From NCBI GenBank assembly GCA_026416125.1, contig JAOAFT010000005.1, positions 1 through 64,000 of the forward strand: DNA of 64,000 nt, written 5' to 3'. The DNA comes from Bacteroidota bacterium. GTDB lineage: Bacteria; Bacteroidota; Ignavibacteria; UBA10030. Both the position numbers and the translations under genes were made by a program. Below are positions 9,298-17,374 of this stretch, piece after piece. The stretch's first letter is position 1, and each line of letters begins with the position of its first letter. The notes beneath the pieces are model-generated. The model made no database searches. It saw only the letters and a list, made by a program, of their open reading frames with translations, and was not told where the DNA came from.

Positions 9298-9323
9298 CCA
9301 CGATCAATTATTCGTGTACTTAG

Positions 9324-9494
9324 CTATTTCATCTTTTCAATTAGTAGTAATACAGCTACAACAATCCATGTGATGAACGCCAAGAAAACCGGATTTTTAA
9401 GTACTTCTTGGATCTTGTTCACAAACCGTTGAGTACTCCGTATAGACTGGACAGTAGTATCATTGTGTGAAAATAGTAACCCCTGCTTACTCAT
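9324..9494 (-). CDS. Small single-pass membrane protein, 56 residues
   Basis: The frame reads MSKQGLLFSHNDTTVQSIRS at the start and has a hydrophobic run near the end (FLAFITWIVVAVLLLIE), finishing KMK-stop. A GGGGTGAT ribosome site lies just ahead of the ATG, and a strong terminator follows 27 bases after the stop, so the small gene has a complete transcription unit layout. The positive charges after the helix suggest a cytoplasmic C terminus. I do not recognise the family. It is not overlapped by any larger plausible gene. Function is unknown; position between a phosphoesterase gene and nikR gives no firm hint. Confidence 0.6.
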   Translation of the reverse strand: MSKQGLLFSHNDTTVQSIRSTQRFVNKIQEVLKNPVFLAFITWIVVAVLLLIEKMK

Positions 9495-9845
9495 ACATCA
9501 CCCCATTAATTAATGTTACATGGTCTTTAGTATTCACTATACTACATATTTTTGACTCTTTACGTGATTGTACTCACTCATAAGAAAACAATTACGACCG
9601 GATAATACAATACTTAAAATAGAGTATTTTCAGTTAAAACAATTTAATAATGTTGTTGAGTTAATTCCTACATTATTCAACGGATGTGCTTTTTCTTGAT
9701 ACTGTTCTGGATATACTGTATACTTTTACGAAGAGTAAGCATGTAACTTTTCTCGGATAAAATATGTGTTTTCGTACCTTGTTTCACAACAAATTTGATT
9801 TTAAACATACATGTGTTAATTGCTTTATTTTGAGGAGATTCTTGC
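9495..9845. other. Intergenic region upstream of nikR
   Basis: AT-rich, no convincing reading frame and no tRNA-like fold. It must hold the divergent promoters of the small membrane-protein gene and nikR. A TGAGGAGATT ribosome site lies directly ahead of nikR. I found no GTGTTAC-N13-GTAACAC dyad here, so nikR does not appear to carry the operator seen after it. Confidence 0.5.
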
Positions 9846-10292
9846 ATGGATAGAGTAGTACGATTTGGAATTTCGATGGAAGAAAGCCTTTTACGGGATT
9901 TCGATCAACTAATTGAAGAAAAAGGGTACTCTAATCGTTCTGAAGCCATACGCGATATTGTTCGTGATAAACTCGTTGAAGAGAATATACAAAATCCTTC
10001 TGCTTTTGTATATGGAGCACTTGTGTTTCTCTACGATCATCACAAACGTGAATTAGAAAAACTACTCACTGATTTCCAACATATGTACTTTGAGAACATT
10101 GTATCAACAACTCATGTCCATGTTGATCATAACCATTGCCTAGAAGTTATTCTTTTACGAGGTAAAGTATCACAACTGAAATCGCTTGCTGAAAAGATCT
10201 TAAGCTTTAAAGGCGTTAAACACGGTAAATTAACACTCACCACAGTACTTACACAACCAAAACATAAGCATTCCATTCACAAACATGAATAG
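9846..10292 (+). CDS. nikR: Nickel-responsive repressor NikR
   Basis: A 148-residue protein with an N-terminal ribbon-helix-helix domain (about 1-50, RFGISMEESLLRDFD then SNRSEAIRDIVR) and a C-terminal ACT-like nickel-binding domain. High-affinity site residues align with E. coli NikR: H79, H90 and H92 (THVHVDH) and C98 (HCLEV), with the same 11- and 6-residue spacings. The C-terminal tail is His-rich (PKHKHSIHKHE). With nickel bound the tetramer represses nickel uptake genes. A matching operator sits 31 bases after its stop on the promoter of the TonB receptor gene. Its own promoter region shows no such site. Confidence 0.95.
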   Translation: MDRVVRFGISMEESLLRDFDQLIEEKGYSNRSEAIRDIVRDKLVEENIQNPSAFVYGALVFLYDHHKRELEKLLTDFQHMYFENIVSTTHVHVDHNHCLEVILLRGKVSQLKSLAEKILSFKGVKHGKLTLTTVLTQPKHKHSIHKHE

Positions 10293-10303
10293 TACTCAAT
10301 GCC

Positions 10304-10349
10304 TTGACAATAAGAGAATATGGTGTTACATTTTTAAAAAAAGTAACAC
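10304..10349 (+). promoter_or_regulatory. Promoter with overlapping NikR operator
   Basis: A -35 box TTGACA (10304-10309), a 17-base spacer and a -10 box TACATT (10327-10332). A perfect dyad GTGTTAC (10323-10329) - 13 bases - GTAACAC (10343-10349) covers the -10 box and start region. The dyad matches the NikR operator pattern GTGTTAC-N13/14-GTAACAC that I recall for several anaerobes. Bound NikR would block RNA polymerase at the receptor operon. Confidence 0.85.
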
Positions 10350-10369
10350 TAATATTGGAGACCACATTG

Positions 10370-12199
10370 ATGAAACACTGCACACTAGCTCTAGTATCTC
10401 TTTTGGTGGGATTTTCTTTCGGAAATGCACAAACCGATACACTACGAAGTTATACGTTAAACCCAATAACAGTTACAGCAACACGAACAGAAGTACCACG
10501 TACTTTGGTTGCACCATCGATAAGTGTCATCACTCAAGAGGTTCTTGAACGACAGCCACAGAAGTCAGTTTTCAGTATCATTAGTCAACAGGTACCAAGT
10601 GTTTTCGTCACAGAACGTGGCCCTATTGGTTTTGGAGTTAACTCACCTGCAGGTCAAACACTCATCCGTGGCATTGGTGGAACTCCTAATACTAATGTAC
10701 TAACTCTGATTGATGGAAGACCTCAATTCATGGGCATTTTCGGACACCCTGTGAACGATAGTTACCTCTCAGCTCACATTGAGAGAGTTGAAATTATTCG
10801 TGGTCCAGCATCGCTCCTCTATGGAACGAATGCAATGGGAGGAGTCATCAATCTTATCACAGCTAAAAACGATCGCATAGGTATTTCTGGTAAAGCAAAT
10901 GTTACATATGGAACCTTCAACACCCGACATGCTGGAATACGTCTTGGTTACCAAGGTAACCAATTTTCTACAACGGCAAGCTACACAAATATTCATACCG
11001 ATGGACATCGTCCATATGCACGGTATACAGGAAACAGTGGGTACCTTAAAGCATCGTATACACTGTCTGAACAATACGAAGTAAGTTTTGATGGAAGCAT
11101 AACAAAATTTAACACCTTTGATCCTGGAACAATCACTTCCACAAAAATTAACGATTGGATGAACATACAGCGCGGGTATGTAGGTGTATCACTTGATAAT
11201 ACATTTGATCAATCAAAAGGTGGTGTTCGAATCCTCTACAACTTTGGACACCATGAGCTCTCACCATATTACAACAACAATAGTTGGACATCGGACGATT
11301 TTGTCTCGACAATTTCTGCATTTCAAACATTCACTCTCTCGAGTACAACAACATTCACTACAGGTATTACCTATGATCAATTTGGAGGTCGTGGGAAAAA
11401 TACTTTACGAAATTACGGTTATCATTCAGTCTCTCAATATGCAACCTATCTCAGCATTCAACATCTTTTCTTCGAACGTCTCCTTGTAAATACAGGAATC
11501 CGGTTTGATAGAAATGAAATGTTTGGAAATGAGCTCACACCTCAACTTGGTGCATCGTATAAAATTTCTGATGCAACGACGGTGCGAGGGTTTGTTGGGA
11601 AAGGATTTCGAAGTCCAACAATCCGAGAACTTTACCTCTTCCCTGCACCAACACCGTCACTTAAACCTGAACGTCTTTGGAATTATGAAGTTGGTGCTTC
11701 ACACCTTGTTGGAAACTGTTTTACTGCTGATCTCACATTGTTCCTCCAAGAAGGAAGCAATCTCATACGTCGAGAAGGCGTCGCTCCTAACTTTCGGTTA
11801 TCGAACTCTGGTAAATTTGTTCACAGAGGTGTTGAAGCATCTGGAATCTTCCTGCCTCTCGACAACCTCCAACTCCAAGGAAGTTATAGTTTCCTTGAAG
11901 TTGGGAATGACACCAGAAGTGTTCCAAAACATAAAATGTTTGCAAACATAATGTACTCATACTCTATGGTTTCTATTAATCTTGCAGCACACCACATCGA
12001 AACAATGTATGGTAGTGATTACAAAAGAAATAAATTGCCTGATTACACAGTTGTTGTTATTGACGTAAGCGCAAAACTTTTAAACAATGCATCTTGCTCA
12101 CTTACGATTGATAACGTACTCAATGAAACGTACTATACTGTTCTTGGATATCCAATGCCAGGGCGAAGTATAACTGTTGGTATACAATACTCCTTATAA
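10370..12199 (+). CDS. TonB-dependent outer-membrane receptor, probably for nickel or a nickel complex
   Basis: A 609-residue protein. It has a Sec signal peptide (MKHCTLALVSLLVGFSFGNA), a TonB box-like LNPITVTATR, a plug domain (about 40-150, with the typical IRGPASLLYGTNAMGGVINL) and a 22-strand-type barrel ending in an aromatic-rich strand (SITVGIQYSL). I chose the ATG at 10370 over a frame extension from 10304 because TTGGAG lies ahead of it and the signal peptide begins there. Family members pull scarce metal chelates or vitamins across the outer membrane using TonB-ExbBD energy, none of which is in this window. The NikR operator upstream makes nickel the likely cargo. The ECF S-like and methyltransferase genes follow closely. 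Confidence 0.9.
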   Translation: MKHCTLALVSLLVGFSFGNAQTDTLRSYTLNPITVTATRTEVPRTLVAPSISVITQEVLERQPQKSVFSIISQQVPSVFVTERGPIGFGVNSPAGQTLIRGIGGTPNTNVLTLIDGRPQFMGIFGHPVNDSYLSAHIERVEIIRGPASLLYGTNAMGGVINLITAKNDRIGISGKANVTYGTFNTRHAGIRLGYQGNQFSTTASYTNIHTDGHRPYARYTGNSGYLKASYTLSEQYEVSFDGSITKFNTFDPGTITSTKINDWMNIQRGYVGVSLDNTFDQSKGGVRILYNFGHHELSPYYNNNSWTSDDFVSTISAFQTFTLSSTTTFTTGITYDQFGGRGKNTLRNYGYHSVSQYATYLSIQHLFFERLLVNTGIRFDRNEMFGNELTPQLGASYKISDATTVRGFVGKGFRSPTIRELYLFPAPTPSLKPERLWNYEVGASHLVGNCFTADLTLFLQEGSNLIRREGVAPNFRLSNSGKFVHRGVEASGIFLPLDNLQLQGSYSFLEVGNDTRSVPKHKMFANIMYSYSMVSINLAAHHIETMYGSDYKRNKLPDYTVVVIDVSAKLLNNASCSLTIDNVLNETYYTVLGYPMPGRSITVGIQYSL

Positions 12200-12220
12200 A
12201 ATAATTTGGAGGGATGAGCA

Positions 12221-12724
12221 ATGCGAGATAATACCCTTGTTCAAAAAATTAAGTTATCGTTGAGTGATTCACTTATTTTCTCAGCACTTGGTGTGGCTCT
12301 TGGTATTACCTTTCCACAACTCTTCCACAACATTGGTCTCGGTGCTGCATTCCTCCCTTTGTTCCTACCAATAGTCCTTCTATCGTTTCTAGTACCATAC
12401 TTCTACCTTATTACTCTTGCAATGGTGCTTCCATTATTAAACTCGATTGTTTTTGGAATGCCACCGTTTCCTATATCACTGTTTCTTGTCGCTGAACTCC
12501 TACTCACTGCTTCTCTTCTCTATTTCTTACAAAAGCGTCTTCCAACACCAGTGAGCATTGTACTATCTCTTCTTATAGAGAGAACAGCCTTATACCTTTT
12601 CTTCTCATATGTATTTTGTCCACAGTGGACAACTCCGTATGCACCCCTTATGTCATATCCTGGCGTTATTTTGAATTCTGCACTTGGTATCCTCTTTTGG
12701 AAAGTGTTTTCAAAGGATCAATAA
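12221..12724 (+). CDS. Integral membrane protein resembling an ECF transporter S component
   Basis: A 167-residue, very hydrophobic protein with about five or six predicted membrane helices, a short polar N terminus and a polar C-terminal KVFSKDQ. Size and helix pattern fit substrate-binding S components of energy-coupling-factor transporters, which capture a vitamin or metal and work with EcfA/EcfT; no ATPase or EcfT gene is in this window. A GGAGGGATGA ribosome site lies ahead of the ATG, 21 bases after the receptor stop, so it belongs to the NikR-controlled operon and is a candidate inner-membrane partner for nickel uptake. It lacks the HX4DH signature of NiCoT permeases and any clear CbiM N-terminal His motif. 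Assignment is by size, hydropathy and context. Confidence 0.55.
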   Translation: MRDNTLVQKIKLSLSDSLIFSALGVALGITFPQLFHNIGLGAAFLPLFLPIVLLSFLVPYFYLITLAMVLPLLNSIVFGMPPFPISLFLVAELLLTASLLYFLQKRLPTPVSIVLSLLIERTALYLFFSYVFCPQWTTPYAPLMSYPGVILNSALGILFWKVFSKDQ

Positions 12725-12731
12725 GTGAACT

Positions 12732-13343
12732 ATGAACTCATTTTCAGAATTGCAAAACGCCAATACACGGAAAGCATTTTTTGATGCTCTTGCGAGTTCA
12801 TGGAATCTTCAATTGTCTGAAAGTGATCTCAACTATATACGAACTGTGCTCCACTACACGTTACCATCTCCATCCCCATTCTGCACGATTCTTGACGTTG
12901 GATGTGGTACCGGTGCTCTTTTCCCCCTTCTTGAAAACTATAACGTCGTAGCACTCGATTTCTCTCAACAAATGCTTCGTGTTGCACGCAGTCGTGGATT
13001 TAAAAACGTCCGTTCATATGTGTGTACCGATGCCCATTCTTTACCATTCATTGAGGAATATTTTGCAGCAGCATTAATGTTTAATGTTTTTCCACACTTC
13101 ACTGATCCACAGCGAGCACTTCACGAAGTATCACGTGTTCTCATACGAGGTGGGAAACTAGCTATTTTTCATCTCCATAACCGTACTTCCATTTCTAAAC
13201 TCCACCAGTCGATCGGTGGACCAATTGCTTATGATACTCTTCCTGATGAACCCATTATGGAAGCAATGCTTCAAAATGCACATTTGAAAATCGACTATAA
13301 AGAAAACACCTCTCGGTATGCCATAGTTTGTAGGAAAGAATAA
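12732..13343 (+). CDS. Class I SAM-dependent methyltransferase
   Basis: A 203-residue Rossmann-fold methyltransferase. Motif I is LDVGCGTGALFPLL, the acidic end of strand 2 is VALDFS, and the post-I block DAHSLPFIEEYFAAALMFNVF fits the UbiE/Methyltransf_11 type. The substrate is unknown. The start is eight bases after the S-component stop, giving three genes in one probable operon under the NikR operator. In that setting it could modify a nickel-binding small molecule or be a passenger gene; neither is shown. It converges with the hydrogenase operon, with only 50 bases and no clear terminator between them. Confidence 0.8.
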   Translation: MNSFSELQNANTRKAFFDALASSWNLQLSESDLNYIRTVLHYTLPSPSPFCTILDVGCGTGALFPLLENYNVVALDFSQQMLRVARSRGFKNVRSYVCTDAHSLPFIEEYFAAALMFNVFPHFTDPQRALHEVSRVLIRGGKLAIFHLHNRTSISKLHQSIGGPIAYDTLPDEPIMEAMLQNAHLKIDYKENTSRYAIVCRKE

Positions 13344-13393
13344 CATCAAAAATAAAAGCGAGTAAGTATTGAAAATTGCATATTTTTATTGGT

Positions 13394-13900
13394 TTAGCAG
13401 AAATAACTCGCATTCGAAAATGACTGGTAACCGTTTACCAGTTGTGATATGACTCTTAGAATCTTTTGTATAACCTCTGAAATATATTGTTCCGTTTCCT
13501 TTGAAAGTTGTTCCCCGACCATTACACTACGTATTTGTACACCAACGAGGTACACTTGTGAAGGAGCATTGCCGAGTACTTTCGAAATCCCAATCACCGC
13601 AAGTAAAGGGAGTGAATGAGTAGTGCCTATTGATTTATACTTCAACTGCTGCAATGTTTCGGATGTTAAAGGAAGAATTGTACATGCCCCTGGTTCCTTC
13701 CCACACTCCATAGCATCTACGAGCACGACAATGGAGTACCCTTCCCAGAGTGTATAGAGTTTTGTTAAATCATCTTTCACATAACGCACAGTTATATATG
13801 GTAACTTAAGAGCTTCAATTCTCTTTGTTATGATAATTCCTACAGCATCATCTTGACGCAACTCATTCCCAATACCAACAACAAGTACCTTTGTAGTCAT
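13394..13900 (-). CDS. Hydrogenase maturation protease (HyaD/HycI family)
   Basis: A 168-residue protein starting MTTKVLVVGIGNELRQDDAVG, the nickel-sensing Asp region of the family; a second conserved acidic residue lies in VLVDAMECG and the His in TTHSLPLL. The enzyme checks nickel insertion and then clips the C-terminal peptide of the hydrogenase large subunit, which here would be cut after the His of DPCISCSVH. It is the last gene of the hydrogenase operon, 36 bases after the large-subunit stop. The hyp genes that build the Fe(CN)2CO centre are not in this window. Confidence 0.9.
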   Translation of the reverse strand: MTTKVLVVGIGNELRQDDAVGIIITKRIEALKLPYITVRYVKDDLTKLYTLWEGYSIVVLVDAMECGKEPGACTILPLTSETLQQLKYKSIGTTHSLPLLAVIGISKVLGNAPSQVYLVGVQIRSVMVGEQLSKETEQYISEVIQKILRVISQLVNGYQSFSNASYFC

Positions 13901-13936
13901 ACTCTCCTCGACCTCTTGTTAACGATACTATCACAG

Positions 13937-15226
13937 TTACTCATCGGTACATTCAAGCGTAACCAGGTGCACAGAACAAGAAATGCATGGATCGTAGTTC
14001 CTAATAACTTGTTCACATTGCCATTGTAATTTTTCCTGCGATATTTTTACCCGAGGGGGTATGAATTCTCGTAAATCCTGCTCCATAGATTTTTGATTCT
14101 GAGCAGTTGGCGGCACTATTTTAGCATCAACTATTTTTCCTCTCTCATCCAATCGGTAGCGGTGGTACAGAATACCACGTGGAGCTTCAGTGCATCCGTA
14201 TCCAATTCCCATGTGGGGTTCGATTGGAATTGATGGTGATATTGGTTCTTCATACGTCTTACAGATTTTGATAGCCTCTTCACATGCATAAAGCGTTTCA
14301 AGTGCACGCACAATGATGCTCTTAAATGGATTATTCGTGCCTTTTGCAATACCAACGTTTTTAGCAAGTTCCTTTACTGTAGATGTTAGTTTATCGTAGT
14401 TCAAGTTGAAACGAGCAAGGGGACCAACAAAGTATGCTCCCCGTTGTTTTATAATTGAATGCAGAGCAGTACTGTACGATACGTGTTCCTCTAAAAAGTA
14501 CTCCTCATACTCTGCTATATCGATATTGAGTCCTTTGTTAGATACAAGCCGCCCTTCGTTCATCGGATACTCGTGGTCGTGTCGTAGTGCAACAAACTCA
14601 TAGTCACGTTCGAAATCTGGAAACGGTAATTGAGCACAAAATTTAACAGCTTGAATGGCTGCGTCACGTGCCCACTCCAAAGGCTCTATGAGTGATTGAA
14701 GTTCTTTCTTCGAAGGGACTCTATAGAATCCACCTACACGAACATTGATCGGATGTATTTCTCGACCACCAACAAGGTTTACAATTTCATTCCCAATTTT
14801 TTTTAATTTCAAAGCCATCTGAACGACAGCCCCATAATCTTTCGCCATTCGTAGGGCATCCTCATACCCAAGAAAATCAGGTGCGTGGAGGAAGAATATA
14901 TGGAGTACATGGCTTTCGATCCACTCACCACAATATAACAATCGGCGAAGTGAACGGAGTTGTCCATCGATATGGGCACCGAATGCACGTTCCATTGCTT
15001 GCACTGCACTCATTTGGTACGCTATTGGACAAATGCCACAAATACGAGCAGTAATGTCTGGTGCTTCACTATAGGGTCGTCCTCGGAGAAATGCTTCAAA
15101 AAATCGAGGAGGTTCAAAGACTGTAAACTTTACCTCCTTTACTTGTGTGCCACGTATTTTAACGTGAATACCTCCTTCACCTTCAACCCGTGCAAGGTAG
15201 TCTACTTTGATTGTTCTACTTTTCAT
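13937..15226 (-). CDS. NiFe hydrogenase large (alpha) subunit, group 3b-like
   Basis: A 429-residue catalytic subunit. The two Cys pairs that hold the NiFe centre are present: [10 protein letters not shown] near residue 63 and DPCISCSVH close to the C terminus, followed by LVTLECTDE as the peptide removed on maturation. The N-terminal ARVEGEGG motif is intact. The cytoplasmic group 3b enzymes are tetramers that couple hydrogen turnover to NAD(P)H and can reduce sulfur. The frame extends to 15265, but the ATG at 15226 gives the family start [18 protein letters not shown] and overlaps the small-subunit stop by 11 bases. Confidence 0.93.
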   Translation of the reverse strand: MKSRTIKVDYLARVEGEGGIHVKIRGTQVKEVKFTVFEPPRFFEAFLRGRPYSEAPDITARICGICPIAYQMSAVQAMERAFGAHIDGQLRSLRRLLYCGEWIESHVLHIFFLHAPDFLGYEDALRMAKDYGAVVQMALKLKKIGNEIVNLVGGREIHPINVRVGGFYRVPSKKELQSLIEPLEWARDAAIQAVKFCAQLPFPDFERDYEFVALRHDHEYPMNEGRLVSNKGLNIDIAEYEEYFLEEHVSYSTALHSIIKQRGAYFVGPLARFNLNYDKLTSTVKELAKNVGIAKGTNNPFKSIIVRALETLYACEEAIKICKTYEEPISPSIPIEPHMGIGYGCTEAPRGILYHRYRLDERGKIVDAKIVPPTAQNQKSMEQDLREFIPPRVKISQEKLQWQCEQVIRNYDPCISCSVHLVTLECTDE

Positions 15227-16004
15227 GTGCTTCACTTTCTTTTCTAAATGCTTCTGAGTATGCATTAAAATTTCTGAAGAGATGAACGAGTTCTTCTCTA
15301 CTTCTTCCTTGTGCCAGGAGATATGAACTCAATGCACTTGTATTTGGAGTTTCTTTAGGGCCATAACAACCAAAACACCCACGATTATAGGATGGACAAA
15401 GTGCATTACATCCCGCTTGTGTAACAGGCCCTAAACACGGAATAGCTTGTGTAACCGCCACACACGGCACAAATCGGCGTTTACATTCAACACATACTGC
15501 ATACGTTGGAATATTCGGTTTACGTCCATTCAAATAGGCATTAATGACCTCGAGAAGATGGTACTTGTTTATTGGACAACCACGCAATTCGAAATCAACA
15601 AATACATGATCAGCGATGGGAGTCGATTTATTTAATGTTTCGATATACTTGGGGTTGGCGTACACCATGGAAACAAACTGCTTCGCATCCTTGAAGTTCC
15701 GAAGAGCTTGAATACCACCTGCTGTTGCACATGCACCAATAGTAATGAGTATCTTCGATTGCCGTCGTACTTGGTGAATTCTCTCTGCGTCATGGGGAGT
15801 TGTTATTGATCCTTCGACAAGCGAGATATCATAAGGACCTTTACTAATAGCTCGTGAAGCTTCGGCAAAGTTTGCAATTTCGATATGTTTAGCCACCCCG
15901 AGAAGTTCATCTTCACAATCAAGGAGTGACAGTTGACACCCATCGCACGATGCAAACTTCCAAACTGCAAGCTTAGGTTTTCGTTGTTTCTTACTTTTTG
16001 CCAT
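15216..16004 (-). CDS. NiFe hydrogenase small (delta) subunit
   Basis: A 262-residue electron-transfer subunit. Cluster ligands are visible in [17 protein letters not shown] (proximal 4Fe-4S), IGACATAGG, and a C-terminal group including [28 protein letters not shown] and GCFGCYGP. There is no Tat signal peptide, which fits the soluble cytoplasmic group 3 enzymes. The length matches sulfhydrogenase delta subunits. It begins 13 bases after the gamma-subunit stop and overlaps the large-subunit start. Confidence 0.92.
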   Translation of the reverse strand: MAKSKKQRKPKLAVWKFASCDGCQLSLLDCEDELLGVAKHIEIANFAEASRAISKGPYDISLVEGSITTPHDAERIHQVRRQSKILITIGACATAGGIQALRNFKDAKQFVSMVYANPKYIETLNKSTPIADHVFVDFELRGCPINKYHLLEVINAYLNGRKPNIPTYAVCVECKRRFVPCVAVTQAIPCLGPVTQAGCNALCPSYNRGCFGCYGPKETPNTSALSSYLLAQGRSREELVHLFRNFNAYSEAFRKESEAHEK

Positions 16005-16016
16005 ACATTTGTTCCA

Positions 16017-16886
16017 TTATAGTTCCCATTTAACAAGTAGGTCCTTAACTGTACTGTATGAGAAAACCGGCCCATCCTTGCATACAAAGAACGGTCCAAA
16101 CTGGCAATGACCACACAAACCAATAGCACATTTCATGTTTCGCTCAAGAGAGACGTAAATATTGTGGGCTTCAACACCACGCTTAATAAGCTCAGTTGCC
16201 GTAAAACGCATCATAACTTCCGGCCCACAGACATAAGCAACTGTATGTCGAGGATCAAATGGTGCCCGCGGGATAAGAGTCGTAACCACTCCCACATTAC
16301 CTTTCCATCCACTCATGGCACGATCAACAGTGATGTATACTTCAAGATCAAACCGTGACCGCCAATGTTCTAAATCTTGTCTGAAAAGTACATCGGCAGG
16401 TGTACGTGTTCCATACAACAAAACCACTTTTCCAAATTTTTCTCTCTGTGCAAGTACATCGTATAAAGCCGGACGGAGAGGAGCTAATCCAATTCCACCA
16501 GCAACAAAAACAACATCTTGACCAATTGCTTTCTCGATGGGCCATGGTTTTCCAAATGGGCCTCGTACACCAATAATTTCACCACGGGGTAATTTATCCA
16601 TTGCTTTTGTTACGATACCAACTGCACGAGTTGTATGCACAAGAATTCTTGGATTCAGCGGGTCACCACTAATGGAAATCGGTATTTCACCAACGCCATA
16701 TACATAGAGCATGTTGAATTGACCTGGCTGAAATTGAAACTCTTGCAAGTCCCCCGTCGGTTGAAGCTCCAGTGTAAACGTATCTTCCGTCTCCCGTTTG
16801 ACCCGTAGTATTTGAAAAGGCCAAGGAATCATAGGGTTTTGTTTGTATTCCCCTTTGATTGTCTGAAGTTTAGGATCGGTTGCCAT
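16017..16886 (-). CDS. Hydrogenase gamma subunit, FAD/NAD(P)-binding reductase with 2Fe-2S site
   Basis: A 289-residue member of the ferredoxin-NADP reductase fold. The FAD domain is N-terminal (PGQFNMLYVYGVGE, residues about 70-85), the NAD(P)-binding block is VFVAGGIGLAPLRPAL, and the C-terminal 2Fe-2S cluster ligands are in CAIGLCGHC and VCKDGPVF. It passes electrons between NAD(P)H and the small-subunit clusters. Close relatives include dihydroorotate dehydrogenase PyrK, but operon context decides for hydrogenase. An upstream ATG at 16919 is possible; I prefer 16886 (MATDPKLQT), which overlaps the preceding gene by 17 bases. Confidence 0.9.
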   Translation of the reverse strand: MATDPKLQTIKGEYKQNPMIPWPFQILRVKRETEDTFTLELQPTGDLQEFQFQPGQFNMLYVYGVGEIPISISGDPLNPRILVHTTRAVGIVTKAMDKLPRGEIIGVRGPFGKPWPIEKAIGQDVVFVAGGIGLAPLRPALYDVLAQREKFGKVVLLYGTRTPADVLFRQDLEHWRSRFDLEVYITVDRAMSGWKGNVGVVTTLIPRAPFDPRHTVAYVCGPEVMMRFTATELIKRGVEAHNIYVSLERNMKCAIGLCGHCQFGPFFVCKDGPVFSYSTVKDLLVKWEL

Positions 16887-17331
16887 AGACATCCAATAAT
16901 TGTAAACGTGTCGCTTCAAATTGTTGAACCATCACTGATGAAAAACGTTTGAGTAATTCATACCCTAAATTTTTATCAAGTTCGCATTTTGTACGAAGAC
17001 ATTTTCCATCCAAAGCAATGGCACGAGTGAGTTCAACAGCACGTGCATCAAAGTGCCATACATAGGGAGGCATTAACCATGACCACCCAATAATATCACC
17101 TTCCTGAAGTGTTTGAATTATAATTTCGCGCTGACCAGGTACTTTTAATTCAATTGCCACTTTCCCAACACGTATGAGGTAGAATTCGTTCGCTTCAGTA
17201 CCCTCTGTAAATAATTTCTGTCCTGCATCAAACCGTACATTCGAGGCGCAACCAACAATCAATTCGAGGTACTCTTGATGCAAATCCTTAAAAAATGGAT
17301 GCTCGACAAGAATTCGTTTTAAATCTTCCAT
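16870..17331 (-). CDS. Cyclic nucleotide-binding domain protein inside the hydrogenase operon
   Basis: A 153-residue protein made of a single Crp-type beta-barrel sensor domain: FTEGTEANEFYLIRVGKVAIEL and LQEGDIIGWSWL mark the usual strands. There is no helix-turn-helix after it, so it is not a DNA-binding regulator. The phosphate-binding cassette position reads GWSWLMPPYVWHFDARA, without the canonical E..xR(A/T)A, so cAMP binding is doubtful. It lies between the beta and gamma subunit genes and overlaps gamma, which suggests a role as an accessory or regulatory subunit of the enzyme. Confidence 0.8.
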   Translation of the reverse strand: MEDLKRILVEHPFFKDLHQEYLELIVGCASNVRFDAGQKLFTEGTEANEFYLIRVGKVAIELKVPGQREIIIQTLQEGDIIGWSWLMPPYVWHFDARAVELTRAIALDGKCLRTKCELDKNLGYELLKRFSSVMVQQFEATRLQLLDVYGNRS

Positions 17332-17374
17332 AGCCTATCCCCTTTCATAGAGTTCTAGTAACGGTTCTTATATT

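Noticed and set aside
9495-9845. tRNA or other structured RNA upstream of nikR
   Set aside because: No cloverleaf, no T-loop GTTCGAATC pattern and no strong hairpin could be traced.
10285-10548. Reading frame overlapping the nikR end and the TonB receptor start
   Set aside because: It overlaps the operator and the receptor signal peptide in another frame and its product has no recognisable family features.
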